Shown one piece after another: positions 14,294 through 22,239 of a stretch of DNA of 33,692 nucleotides. The notes under the pieces were generated by a model. It had not been told where the DNA came from. It made no database searches and saw only the letters and a list, made by a program, of their open reading frames with translations. The stretch is from Candidatus Allofournierella pullistercoris (GTDB taxonomy: Bacteria > Bacillota > Clostridia > Oscillospirales > Ruminococcaceae), in the NCBI GenBank assembly GCA_018883715.1, contig JAHLFP010000060.1, forward strand, positions 1 through 33,692, written 5' to 3'. Numbering within the stretch: the first letter of the stretch is position 1; each line of letters starts with the position of its first letter. Both the position numbers and the translations under genes were made by a program.

Positions 14294-16712
14294 GAAAATT
14301 TCTTTCGAATCCTGTATTTTAATGGATGGAGCCATGGGCACTATGCTCCAAAGCCGGGGGCTACCGCCGGGGGAATGCCCGGAGGTGTGGAACATCACCC
14401 AGCCCCAGCAGGTGGAGAGGGTTCACCGGGAGTATCTGGATGCAGGCAGTGAGATTATCTGCACCAATACCTTTGGGGCCAATGCCCTGAAACTGGAACG
14501 TACTGGCTATTCCGTCCGGGAAATTGTACAAGCCGGGGTGGAATGCGCAAAAGCCGCAAGAAAGGACACCACCGCCCGGATTTTTTTGGATGTTGGCCCC
14601 TTGGGACAACTGGTGGAGCCGGTGGGAAGCCTTTCCATGCAGGAAGCCATGGAGTTGTTCCGGGAGGTGATGGCGGCAGGTGTAGAGGCCGGGGTGGACG
14701 GCATTTATCTTGAAACCATGTCCGACCTGGGAGAATTAAAAGCGGCAGTGCTGGCGGCAAAAGAACAGGGGAATCTGCCCATTTTTGCTTCCATGAGTTT
14801 CGAATCGTCCGGCAGAACCTTTTTGGGCTGTCCGGTGGAAAGCTTTGGTGTTACAGCCCAGGCCCTGGGGGTAACGGCTTTGGGGGTGAACTGCTCCCTT
14901 GCGCCGGGACAACTGGTGTCCTTGGTGGAACGTCTTGCCAAGGTGACAAACCTGCCTTTGCTGGTCAAAGCCAATGCAGGATTACCCGACCCCATCAGCG
15001 GCAGGTTTTCTCTTTCTGCAACGGAATACGTCCAGCAGATGGAGGGGTTTTTGCCGCTGGGTCTTGCCGCAGTGGGTGGATGCTGTGGCACCACCCCGGA
15101 AACCATCCGGCAACTGGCGAATCTGGCAAAACAGATGAAGCCTTATTTTGGAGGGCAATTAAAGGAACGATATGTGTGTTCGGGTCTGCGAACGGTGGAA
15201 GTGCGTCCCGCAACGGTGGTGGGGGAGCGCCTTAACCCCACGGGAAAAAGCTGGATGAAGCAGGCGCTGGAAACCGGAGATTTTTCCTCCCTGATGCAGC
15301 AAGCCTTGCGTCAGGAAGAGGATGGGGCAGAGATTCTGGATTTGAACGTGGGCTTGCCCGGTGTGGACGAGGTGGATTGCATGCGCCGGGCGGTGCTTGC
15401 CATCCAAAGTGTTTGCGAACTGCCGTTACAGCTGGACAGCGCCCGGCCAGAGGTGCTGGAAGCGGGGTTGCAGGTGTATGTGGGCAAGCCCATTGTGAAT
15501 TCGGTGAATGCTTCCAAGGAAGCGCTGGAACGGAGTTTGCCCCTTTGCAAGCGGTATGGTGCGGCGGTGATTGGTCTGACCATGGACGAGTCCGGCCTGC
15601 CCCAAACCAGCCAGCAGAGGGTGGAACTGGCAAAGAGAATTTTAAACGAAGCAGAAAAGCATGGAATCCCCAAAGAGGACGTATACATTGATTGCCTTGC
15701 CCTTACTGCCAGTGCCCAGCCGGAGCAGGTGGAGGAAACCTTGGCGGCGGTGCAAACCCTGACCCGGGAATACGGAGTGGCCATAATTTTGGGTATCTCT
15801 AACATTTCCTTTGGTCTGCCCAATCGTGGGGCGATGAACGCAACCTTTCTGTCCATGGCCTTGTCCCGTGGTCTAACACTGGCCATTGCAAACCCGGGGG
15901 ATGGGCGGATTATGGAAACAGTTACCGCTTTCCGGGTTTTAAGCGGGCAGGACCGGGGCGCAAAGGCGTACATTGTGGCTCACACTGGGACAAAATCACC
16001 TCCACAACCTGCCGCAAGCTACACGGTGGAGCAAGCCATCCAGCAGGGATTGGAAGAGCAGGCAAGCCGGGCCGCAAGACAGGCGCTGGACTCTCTGTCT
16101 CCCCAGCAACTTCTGGATACCCAGATGATGCCCGCCTTGGAGCAGGTGGGGGAGCGATTTGAAAAGGGCCAGCTGTTTTTGCCCCAACTTTTGCAGGCGG
16201 CAACGGCGGCACAAGCGGTTTTTGCGGTGGTAAAAGAGGCCATGCTCCGGGATAAAAAGCAGGTATCCGTGTACAAAGGGGTGACAGTGCTTGCCACCGT
16301 GCAGGGGGATGTGCATGATATTGGAAAGAATATTGTGAAGGTGGTACTGGAAAACTACGGGTATCAGGTGATTGACTTGGGACGGGATGTGCCACCGGAG
16401 CGGATTTTGCAAGCCGCCAAGCAGAACCATGCAGACTTTGTGGGGCTTAGTGCCCTGATGACCACCACCCTGCCCGCCATGGAGCAGACGGTGAAGCTGT
16501 TGCACAAGGAACTTCCCGGCCTTCCGGTGATTGTGGGCGGTGCGGTAGTCAGTCAGCAATATGCAGATGCCATTGGTGCAGACTTTTATGCAAAAGATGC
16601 CAAGGAAGTGGCGGATGTGGCAAAAAAAGCCATGATATGTCGTAAAAATGCACGAAATGTACAGAAAAATGATAAAAAAGTGAATGAATTGCTTGACTTA
16701 CACAGCATTTAG
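14277..16712 (+). CDS. metH: Cobalamin-dependent methionine synthase, three-module form
   Basis: The 811-residue cytoplasmic enzyme transfers the methyl group of methyltetrahydrofolate to homocysteine through cobalamin. Module 1 (about 1-290) is the homocysteine domain, opening DGAMGTMLQ, with zinc ligands Cys206 (VNCSLAP) and Cys269-Cys270 (GGCCGTTPE). Module 2 (about 310-560) is the pterin-binding barrel (VGERLNPTGKSWM, LDLNVGLPGVDE). Module 3 is the cobalamin cap and Rossmann domain with D678-x-H680-x-x-G in GDVHDIGKN, GLSALMTTT and VIVGGAVVS. The reactivation module is missing from this chain and is supplied by the upstream gene. GTG 14277 is the best start, 9 bp after AAGGAGG. A short basic tail (CRKNARNVQKNDKK) follows the last domain. 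Confidence 0.95.
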   Translation: MVQTSKKISFESCILMDGAMGTMLQSRGLPPGECPEVWNITQPQQVERVHREYLDAGSEIICTNTFGANALKLERTGYSVREIVQAGVECAKAARKDTTARIFLDVGPLGQLVEPVGSLSMQEAMELFREVMAAGVEAGVDGIYLETMSDLGELKAAVLAAKEQGNLPIFASMSFESSGRTFLGCPVESFGVTAQALGVTALGVNCSLAPGQLVSLVERLAKVTNLPLLVKANAGLPDPISGRFSLSATEYVQQMEGFLPLGLAAVGGCCGTTPETIRQLANLAKQMKPYFGGQLKERYVCSGLRTVEVRPATVVGERLNPTGKSWMKQALETGDFSSLMQQALRQEEDGAEILDLNVGLPGVDEVDCMRRAVLAIQSVCELPLQLDSARPEVLEAGLQVYVGKPIVNSVNASKEALERSLPLCKRYGAAVIGLTMDESGLPQTSQQRVELAKRILNEAEKHGIPKEDVYIDCLALTASAQPEQVEETLAAVQTLTREYGVAIILGISNISFGLPNRGAMNATFLSMALSRGLTLAIANPGDGRIMETVTAFRVLSGQDRGAKAYIVAHTGTKSPPQPAASYTVEQAIQQGLEEQASRAARQALDSLSPQQLLDTQMMPALEQVGERFEKGQLFLPQLLQAATAAQAVFAVVKEAMLRDKKQVSVYKGVTVLATVQGDVHDIGKNIVKVVLENYGYQVIDLGRDVPPERILQAAKQNHADFVGLSALMTTTLPAMEQTVKLLHKELPGLPVIVGGAVVSQQYADAIGADFYAKDAKEVADVAKKAMICRKNARNVQKNDKKVNELLDLHSI

Positions 16713-16832
16713 GGGCATTATATAAAAAGCCCCTATATAAATAGGTAGCGAAAAAGGAACTCTCGTGGCAATCAGTATTATCTGCCCGGCGGATTCCTTC
16801 CAATGATTTTGTAGTACAAAGGTGAGAAGAGA

Positions 16833-17849
16833 ATGAAACTGTTGTCCATTGCGGTGCCTTGTTTTAACTCTCAGGAATACATGAGACACTGCGTCGATAC
16901 TCTCCTGTCCGGCGGGGACGAGGTGGAAATTTTAATCGTCAATGACGGTTCAAAAGATGATACAGCGGTGATTGCAGATGAGTATGCCGCAAACTATCCG
17001 GGGATTGTACGAGCCATCCATCAGGAAAATGCAGGCCATGGCGGTGCGGTTATGGCAGGCTTGCAGAATGCCACCGGCCTTTATTTTAAGGTAGTGGACA
17101 GCGACGACTGGGTGGATGAAGAAGCGCTTGGCAAGATTTTGTACACCCTGCGCAAGTTTGTAACCGAGCAGACCATGGTGGATTTGCTGGTAAGCAACTT
17201 TGTATACGATAAGGTGGGTGTTCGCCACAAAAAGGTGATTCGATACGGAAATGCCCTGCCGGAAAATAAGATTCTTGGCTGGGACGATGTGGGCCGACTG
17301 CGCAAAGGTCAGTACCTGCTGATGCACTCGGTGATTTATAAGACCCAGCTGTTGCGGGAAAGCGGTATGGACCTGCCCCGTCACACCTTCTATGTGGATA
17401 ACCTGTTTGTGTATGTGCCCATGCGGTGTGTCGAAACCATGTATTATCTCAACGTGGATTTGTACCACTATTTCATCGGTCGAAACGACCAGTCGGTGAA
17501 CGAAAGCGTGATGATTCGCCGCATTGACCAGCAGATTAAGGTGAACAAGCTGATGCAGCAGCAGGTGGATTTGAAGAGCATCAAAAACAAGCGCCTGCAA
17601 CAGTATCTGTACAACTATTTTGAGATTATCACCGTGGTTTCCTCCATCTTGATGATTCGCAGTGGAACCCAGGAAAATCTGGAAAAGAAAACCGAGCTGT
17701 GGAACTATCTGAAAGAACAGGATGCTTGGCTGTACTACCGTCTGCGCCGTGGCCTGATGGGTCAGCTGATGAACGCGGACAGTGCCCCCGGACGGGCTTT
17801 GGCCATTGCCTGCTATAAAATCAGCCAAAAGCTGTTTGGTTTCAACTGA
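16833..17849 (+). CDS. Family 2 glycosyltransferase
   Basis: The 338-residue protein has a GT-A fold N-terminus: LLSIAVPCFNSQEYM, the nucleotide-binding IVNDGSKDDT, and the metal-binding Asp89-Ser-Asp91-Asp92 in KVVDSDDWVD. The C-terminal third is helical and acidic/basic, without a clear membrane segment, so the enzyme is probably cytoplasmic or peripheral. The donor and acceptor sugars cannot be deduced. A wall or surface polysaccharide role is usual for such proteins. ATG 16833 follows AAAGGTGAG. It is separated from metH by 120 bp containing a weak AGGGGC/GCCCCT hairpin (16711-16734) without a T tract, and it ends before a strong terminator. Confidence 0.87.
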   Translation: MKLLSIAVPCFNSQEYMRHCVDTLLSGGDEVEILIVNDGSKDDTAVIADEYAANYPGIVRAIHQENAGHGGAVMAGLQNATGLYFKVVDSDDWVDEEALGKILYTLRKFVTEQTMVDLLVSNFVYDKVGVRHKKVIRYGNALPENKILGWDDVGRLRKGQYLLMHSVIYKTQLLRESGMDLPRHTFYVDNLFVYVPMRCVETMYYLNVDLYHYFIGRNDQSVNESVMIRRIDQQIKVNKLMQQQVDLKSIKNKRLQQYLYNYFEIITVVSSILMIRSGTQENLEKKTELWNYLKEQDAWLYYRLRRGLMGQLMNADSAPGRALAIACYKISQKLFGFN

Positions 17850-17872
17850 TTGACTCCATAGTTGTTTAAAAC

Positions 17873-17911
17873 AAAACCTCCAGTCCCAAATTTTGGGATT
17901 GGAGGTTTTTT
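17873..17911. terminator. Bidirectional terminator between the glycosyltransferase and sigK fragment
   Basis: AAAACCTCCAGTCCCAAA (17873-17890) pairs with TTTGGGATTGGAGGTTTT (17892-17909) with one G-T wobble and has A/T tails on both sides. It serves both converging transcripts, including the reverse-strand sigK end at 17934. Confidence 0.9.
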
Positions 17912-17933
17912 GCATATCGGCTGGAATTAGGGG

Positions 17934-18296
17934 TTAATGGAGCTGCTGGCGAAGTTTTTCTACGGCGGCTTTTTCAATCCGGCTGATGTAACTGCGGCTG
18001 ATGCCTAAAAGCTGTGCCACCTGATTTTGGGTTAAAGGTGGCTGACCGCCAAGGCCATATCGCAATAGCACAACCTGCCGCTGGCGGCCTTCCAGCTGAA
18101 AGACAAGCTGGCGTAAGCGTTCTTGCTCCTCCAGATGTTCCAAGGATTCATCCAGTACAAAGCTGTCCGGAACCACGTCCAAAACCGTGAGACAGCCCCC
18201 CTCGCGGCCAGTCTCAATGGGCTCCTGCATGGAAAGGGTGGACGGCTCTTTTTTCTGCCGCCGAAAGCTCATGAGGATTTCATTCGCTATCCTCAC
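17934..18296 (-). CDS. sigK: C-terminal half of a SigK-like sporulation sigma factor, interrupted gene
   Basis: The homologous part (from the AATGA core at 18284 to 17934) begins inside sigma region 2 at ANEILMSFRR. It continues through a SigK-like linker (LSMQEPIETGREGGCLTVLDV) to a full region 4 with helix-turn-helix LTQNQVAQLLGISRSYISRIEKAAV. B. subtilis SigK has the same order (ENEILMHLR, SLHDPIG, SRSYVSRIEK); SigE is the next best match but differs in the SRSYxSRIEK and linker. Everything upstream of ENEIL, including regions 1.2 to 2.3, is missing, and the frame runs straight into recombinase sequence. GTG 18296 is only a formal start. This matches the 3' part of a sigK gene split by a skin-type element. 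The half gene alone cannot be a working sigma factor; excision would restore it. Confidence 0.85.
   Translation of the reverse strand: MRIANEILMSFRRQKKEPSTLSMQEPIETGREGGCLTVLDVVPDSFVLDESLEHLEEQERLRQLVFQLEGRQRQVVLLRYGLGGQPPLTQNQVAQLLGISRSYISRIEKAAVEKLRQQLH
18280..18284 (-). other. Recombination core AATGA of the skin-like element
   Basis: Reverse-strand AATGA lies within the codons for Ala-Asn-Glu of the sigma fragment and contains the TGA stop of the recombinase. From general knowledge, the B. subtilis skin element recombines at a 5-bp AATGA repeat in the same ENEIL motif. The second copy should lie at the far end of the element, outside the window. Confidence 0.65.
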
Positions 18297-19986
18297 TCAA
18301 CGGAACTTCTGGTGCGTCAAACGGGGGTAAATCGGCCTCTCCGTCGCCTGCAAAGAGGTAAACCCAGGCATTTTCGCCGTCCCAGACCACTTTTTTCACA
18401 ATTGCCCGCAGCAGACGCCGTTTTTCCTCTACGGTGCAGTCATCCACATTTGCGGCAAAGGATTCGATCATCTGGCGGCTGAACGCGAACTCCTGATCCG
18501 CAAACCGCTGGTGTTCCGTCAGGGTTTCCAGTTCGGCAAGGCGGTTTTTCATGTCCTCGCCGGTCTGGTGCAGCTCCTGAATCTGCTCCATGATATACGA
18601 TTCGGCAGAGGTTCCGGCGCTCTTGGTCAGGGAGCTGACCAGCGCCTTGATGCTGCTCTCGCTTTCAGCCAGCTTTTCTTTCAGGGTCAGCAGCTCTGCG
18701 TCGTATCCCTCCCGATTGCCGCTGATGACCTTCTTCGTCTGAGCCAGGAAGTCGGCAAAGAAGCTCCGGTCTTCAGACAGTTTTTTGATTTCGGAGATCA
18801 CCTTTGCGTCCAGTGTGTTGCCGTTGGCATTTTTCATCTGGCAGCGGGAGCTCTGGCTCCGCTCTTTCGTGGAGCACATATAGGTGTAGATCAGCTCGCC
18901 GTTCGCCGCATGGCGGTTGGTCAGCTTGGGGCGCATATAGTCGCCGCAGTCACCGCAGACCAGGAGCCCGGACAGCAGTGCTACGTTGCTGCGGGGCCTG
19001 CGGTAGCTCTTGGACTTGTTGACCTCCAGCATGGACTGCACCTGGATCCACTGCTGGCCGGGAATCACGCCGGGGTGCTTGCCCACTGACACGATCCATT
19101 CCTCCATGGGGCGGATTTGGTGCGCCTTGCCGGGGCGCTGCAGGGTGCGGTTGTATGCCATGATACCGTGCTTGCCGTCAAAATCGGATTTTTCCGCAAA
19201 CAGGTCAACGTGGTTTTCCGTTAAATATCCATAGGCTGCCTCATCGGCGATCATATAGACCGGGTTGGTCAGAATGCCTTTGATGGCAAACCGGGTGAAG
19301 TTCTTGCCCCGCTTGGTGGTGTACCGTTTCTCCAGAAGAAAAGCATCTACTTTGGTGAGGGAGCCGGTTTCCAGAAACTTTTCAAAAATCAGCTGGACAA
19401 GGCTGATCTCCTCCGGGATGATCTTCAGCTTGCAGGCTTTTCTCACCTTACCGTCCACGGTCACGTTGGATATGCTTTCGGATTCATAGCCGGTGGGCGT
19501 GGTGCCGCCCAGCCAGCGCCCGGTCTTGGACAGCTCGTGCATATTATCCCGGATGCGCTCGGCAATCGTTTCTCTTTCAAGCTGGGAGAACACGGAGGCA
19601 ATATACATCATGGCCCGTCCCATGGGGGAGGAGGTGTCGAACTGCTCCCGGATGGAAATGAAGTCAATGTGCCGGTCGCCCAGGTCTTCGATGAGCTTTG
19701 CAAAGTCGCCGATGTTGCGGCTGATGCGGTCCAGCCGGTATACCGCAATGGCGGCAAACTTTGTTTTCTGGGAGTCCTTCATCATTTTCTTGAACTGAGG
19801 CCGCTCCAGATTCCCGCCGGAAAAGCCCTCGTCTTCATAGACCAGCGCTGCGTCCGCCTCTTCCTGACTAAAATGGACAGCAATGTACTGGCGGCACAGC
19901 TCGATCTGATTTTCGATGCTCTCGCCCTTGCCGGTAAACTTGGACTTACGGGAGTAGATGACAAATTGTCTGGTTTCCTTTTTCAT
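18280..19986 (-). CDS. Large serine recombinase, SpoIVCA-like
   Basis: The 568-residue protein has an N-terminal resolvase domain with the catalytic serine in YSRKSK (Ser15; Ser12 is near), and AVYRLDRISRN and SQLERETIAERI as active-site and dimer-helix motifs. A recombinase domain follows (GTTPTGYESES to NPVYMIADEAAYGYL), then a zinc ribbon (CGDCGDYMRPK ... YMCSTKERSQSSRC), a coiled coil (about 420-500) and a short tail. This is the architecture of large serine integrases such as SpoIVCA, which excises skin from sigK. Its gene reads in the same direction as the sigK fragment, and its stop codon is within the AATGA core, so it forms the extreme end of the element. ATG 19986 follows GAGGTG. 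Expression in the mother cell is expected if it is a true skin recombinase, but no SigE promoter was proven. Confidence 0.93.
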   Translation of the reverse strand: MKKETRQFVIYSRKSKFTGKGESIENQIELCRQYIAVHFSQEEADAALVYEDEGFSGGNLERPQFKKMMKDSQKTKFAAIAVYRLDRISRNIGDFAKLIEDLGDRHIDFISIREQFDTSSPMGRAMMYIASVFSQLERETIAERIRDNMHELSKTGRWLGGTTPTGYESESISNVTVDGKVRKACKLKIIPEEISLVQLIFEKFLETGSLTKVDAFLLEKRYTTKRGKNFTRFAIKGILTNPVYMIADEAAYGYLTENHVDLFAEKSDFDGKHGIMAYNRTLQRPGKAHQIRPMEEWIVSVGKHPGVIPGQQWIQVQSMLEVNKSKSYRRPRSNVALLSGLLVCGDCGDYMRPKLTNRHAANGELIYTYMCSTKERSQSSRCQMKNANGNTLDAKVISEIKKLSEDRSFFADFLAQTKKVISGNREGYDAELLTLKEKLAESESSIKALVSSLTKSAGTSAESYIMEQIQELHQTGEDMKNRLAELETLTEHQRFADQEFAFSRQMIESFAANVDDCTVEEKRRLLRAIVKKVVWDGENAWVYLFAGDGEADLPPFDAPEVPLSEDSE

Positions 19987-20003
19987 AAGCGCACCTCACG
20001 CGT

Positions 20004-20031
20004 ATATGATATGTTGATAGATATATCATAT
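20004..20031. promoter_or_regulatory. Inverted repeat upstream of the serine recombinase
   Basis: ATATGATAT (20004-20012) and ATATCATAT (20023-20031) are perfect 9-bp arms separated by 10 bp. They start 18 bp before the recombinase start codon and could be a repressor site or overlap its promoter. The rest of 19987-20292 contains no gene that I can support. Confidence 0.4.
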
Positions 20032-20257
20032 CATAAAGGAATCCATTTGAAAAGGAGTAAGGAAACAGAATCACAGATTTTTTGCTTCAAAAGCAGGCCG
20101 TGGCTTTCTGTCAGATTTTGTGGCGATTTCCGCGTGTTTTGTCCAGTAAGAACGGTGATAAAATGGAGTGATGTATGATTTCACGTCCGGCGCATGCAAG
20201 GCAATACAGGAAAGAAAAGCGGCTGTTTTGAACCTTTTTCATTGCTGAACGAATGCT

Positions 20258-20285
20258 GCCGCCCAAGCTTCTCAGCCCGGGCGGC
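20258..20285 (-). terminator. GC-rich hairpin after the AAA ATPase gene
   Basis: GCCGCCC (20258-20264) pairs with GGGCGGC (20279-20285), 8 bp past the stop codon of the AAA ATPase gene. There is no T tract, so termination is possible but unproven. Confidence 0.35.
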
Positions 20286-20292
20286 GGTTGCA

Positions 20293-22089
20293 CTACGTTC
20301 TTACGATTTTTCGCAGATATTCTTCCACGTTCTGATATTGGATGCCCTCAATCACTCTGTTTTCGCCGCGATAGAGAACCGTTTTCCCGGTGATGGGACC
20401 GTAACGGTGCTCAGCCTGAGCGCACTTTTCTTCGTCGATCAGATGCCGATACTGCTGAGGCACAATTTCTGCGCTGTGCTTGATCTCAAAGATCTGACAG
20501 GAACCGGCGACAGGGTCAAACACCACCATGTCGAACTCACCCACGGGAAATTGCAGGACAAATACCTGCTTTTTGGGGTTCGCCAGCTTGGTTTCCAGCA
20601 GGACAATGTCTTCCAGCATCCGGCCTCTGATCTCGGACAGAATGCGTTCCTGAACAGCGGTACGCTCCGGCAGAGACAGAGCGCTGAATGTCTCATCCAG
20701 CAGCAGGCTGCGGATCAGCGCATCGGCCTGTGCATAGCGCAGGCCGGGTTGGGCGATTACCGTCCGGCTGGACTTTGTGCTTACATCCGGCAGATGCAGC
20801 ACATCAATCTCCTGTGTCAAATCCAACAAGTCCAGATATTCTTTGATCTCTGCCGCATGAATATCCTCCAGCTTCACCGTCTGCTCTGCTTTGTTGCGGA
20901 TTTCCAGCAATTCCCGCAGGCTCTCTGTAACAGCCGCAAGGTCGATGCGGTCAAGGATGTCCGTTGGGTTTTGGCGGTCCCGGCGCAGATTGCTGGCTGA
21001 AATGCCCAGATCATGGGACTTAAAGTCCTGCGTCAGCACCTCCAGTGTGAAGCGGTGGTTGATATCTTCCACCACACGATTGATGGCGCTGGTCAGCTCA
21101 TTCCTGTCATACAAATCCCGTAAGTGCCGGAAATGCCCCTCGTACTGGTAGCAGCGCAGAGAATGCTGGATGTTGCGGGCAATGGCCGTGTCCACATACT
21201 CATCGGCGCTTTTTTTGCTGGCAAACGTAGAGGTTTCGTTATAGTGAACACCGCCGAGGCTCATGGTGCCGCCGAAGCGGATGTATTCATCAATGCCGTG
21301 GATACCAAGAACAGACTCAAACTCGCGGTAAGGGATGAATGTCGTGTGCAGCAGAATACAGCGGTCGTAGAGCTGCTCATCCTCCGTGAACAGGAAGCCC
21401 AGCGAATCCGTGCCGGACAGCACGATTTTCATTCCGCAGGCGGCAAACACATCGGAGAACAGCGCCGCGCCCTCAATAAAGTCCTCCATCAGTGTTACTT
21501 CGTCGAGAAACACATAGCGGAAGCCCTGTTCCTCCAACGCCTTGAGATCGCGGTTCACATCAGCCAGTGTGTCTCTTGCTGTGATTTGAATGAAAGCTGC
21601 TTTCGAAAGCTCTGCGTCGCTCATCTCTACGAAGATCTGACGGATCATGGTTGTTTTTCCCGTCCGGCGCAAACCATAGAGAATGAACACTTTATCATGC
21701 TGCTCTCCGTAAATATAGTCATGCAGCTGCCGGAAGCATTCGCGCTTGCGATATTTGCGTACAGAGGCAGAAAAGGTACGCAGTGCCTCGCCAGTGCGGA
21801 TATTCGTTGCAAAGGTATGTGCAGAGACGGCAGATACGGATTTCTTGGACAGCTGCTTCTGCAGCACCTTCAGTTCTTTTTCCAGTGCTTTTCGTCGCTC
21901 AACCTGTTTCTGGAAAGAATCCACCTCTTCTGCAGGAATATACTTCTCCCGGCGCTTCTTGTCCTCTGTCCAGCGGTGATAGAAATACACATTGCCGTTG
22001 ATCGCCTTCTTTGTGACAGACCCAGCAGGCAGCTCTGCAATCTGCTGCTCTAGCTCTGCTACATGGGCTTGGATTTCGGATAATTCCAT
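20293..22089 (-). CDS. AAA ATPase fused to a PD-(D/E)XK-like nuclease domain
   Basis: The 598-residue protein has an N-terminal coiled coil with a YFYHRWTEDKKRREKYI block that resembles DUF6788. An AAA_14-type ATPase follows, with Walker A GLRRTGKTT (139-147) and Walker B FLDE (194-197). The long helical region after it is typical of DUF4143-type ATPases. The C-terminus holds FDMVVFD and QIFEIKHS, a D520...E535-x-K537 nuclease motif. Such proteins are common on mobile elements, often annotated only as ATP-binding proteins, and some are thought to act in defence or toxin roles. ATG 22089 follows CAGGAGG. A promoter lies inside a perfect inverted repeat directly upstream. It is a single gene with no partner on the same transcript. 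Function is otherwise unknown. Confidence 0.8.
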   Translation of the reverse strand: MELSEIQAHVAELEQQIAELPAGSVTKKAINGNVYFYHRWTEDKKRREKYIPAEEVDSFQKQVERRKALEKELKVLQKQLSKKSVSAVSAHTFATNIRTGEALRTFSASVRKYRKRECFRQLHDYIYGEQHDKVFILYGLRRTGKTTMIRQIFVEMSDAELSKAAFIQITARDTLADVNRDLKALEEQGFRYVFLDEVTLMEDFIEGAALFSDVFAACGMKIVLSGTDSLGFLFTEDEQLYDRCILLHTTFIPYREFESVLGIHGIDEYIRFGGTMSLGGVHYNETSTFASKKSADEYVDTAIARNIQHSLRCYQYEGHFRHLRDLYDRNELTSAINRVVEDINHRFTLEVLTQDFKSHDLGISASNLRRDRQNPTDILDRIDLAAVTESLRELLEIRNKAEQTVKLEDIHAAEIKEYLDLLDLTQEIDVLHLPDVSTKSSRTVIAQPGLRYAQADALIRSLLLDETFSALSLPERTAVQERILSEIRGRMLEDIVLLETKLANPKKQVFVLQFPVGEFDMVVFDPVAGSCQIFEIKHSAEIVPQQYRHLIDEEKCAQAEHRYGPITGKTVLYRGENRVIEGIQYQNVEEYLRKIVRT

Positions 22090-22121
22090 AGCGCACCTCC
22101 TGTGAGATACTATTCCACATA

Positions 22122-22171
22122 AATTATACCCTATTATACCCTCGAAATCAAGGGTATAATAGGGTATAATT
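22122..22171. repeat. Perfect 21-bp inverted repeat with 8-bp loop
   Basis: Arms at 22122-22142 and 22151-22171 are exact reverse complements around CGAAATCA. Each arm itself contains two tandem TATACCC-type units 10 bp apart, so the site holds four copies of the half-site GGGTATAAT in alternating orientation. It lies between the last gene of the defence operon and the AAA ATPase gene. It could be an operator array, a transcriptional stem or both. Confidence 0.9.
22123..22151 (-). promoter_or_regulatory. Promoter of the AAA ATPase gene inside the inverted repeat
   Basis: On the reverse strand TTGATT (22151-22146), a 17-bp spacer and a perfect TATAAT (22128-22123) are seen. A start near 22116 gives a leader of about 27 bases. 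Both hexamers lie within the inverted repeat, so a protein bound there would repress the gene. Confidence 0.7.
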
Positions 22172-22239
22172 CAATCACTATATGTCGCAGACAAAACCAT
22201 AATAGAACCCGCACCGAGGTTACCATTCGAATGACTATC

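Noticed and set aside
16711-16734. Terminator after metH
   Set aside because: The AGGGGC/GCCCCT stem is only six pairs with a 12-base loop and has no T tract, so it is mentioned only as a weak hairpin.
17934-18296. Complete small sigma or HTH regulator
   Set aside because: It lacks start signals, and the first residues align with the middle of SigK region 2 and then run into recombinase sequence, so it is a gene fragment.
20194-22053. Two long forward-strand frames opposite the AAA ATPase gene
   Set aside because: They have no ribosome binding site or domain, while the reverse strand has Walker motifs and a promoter.
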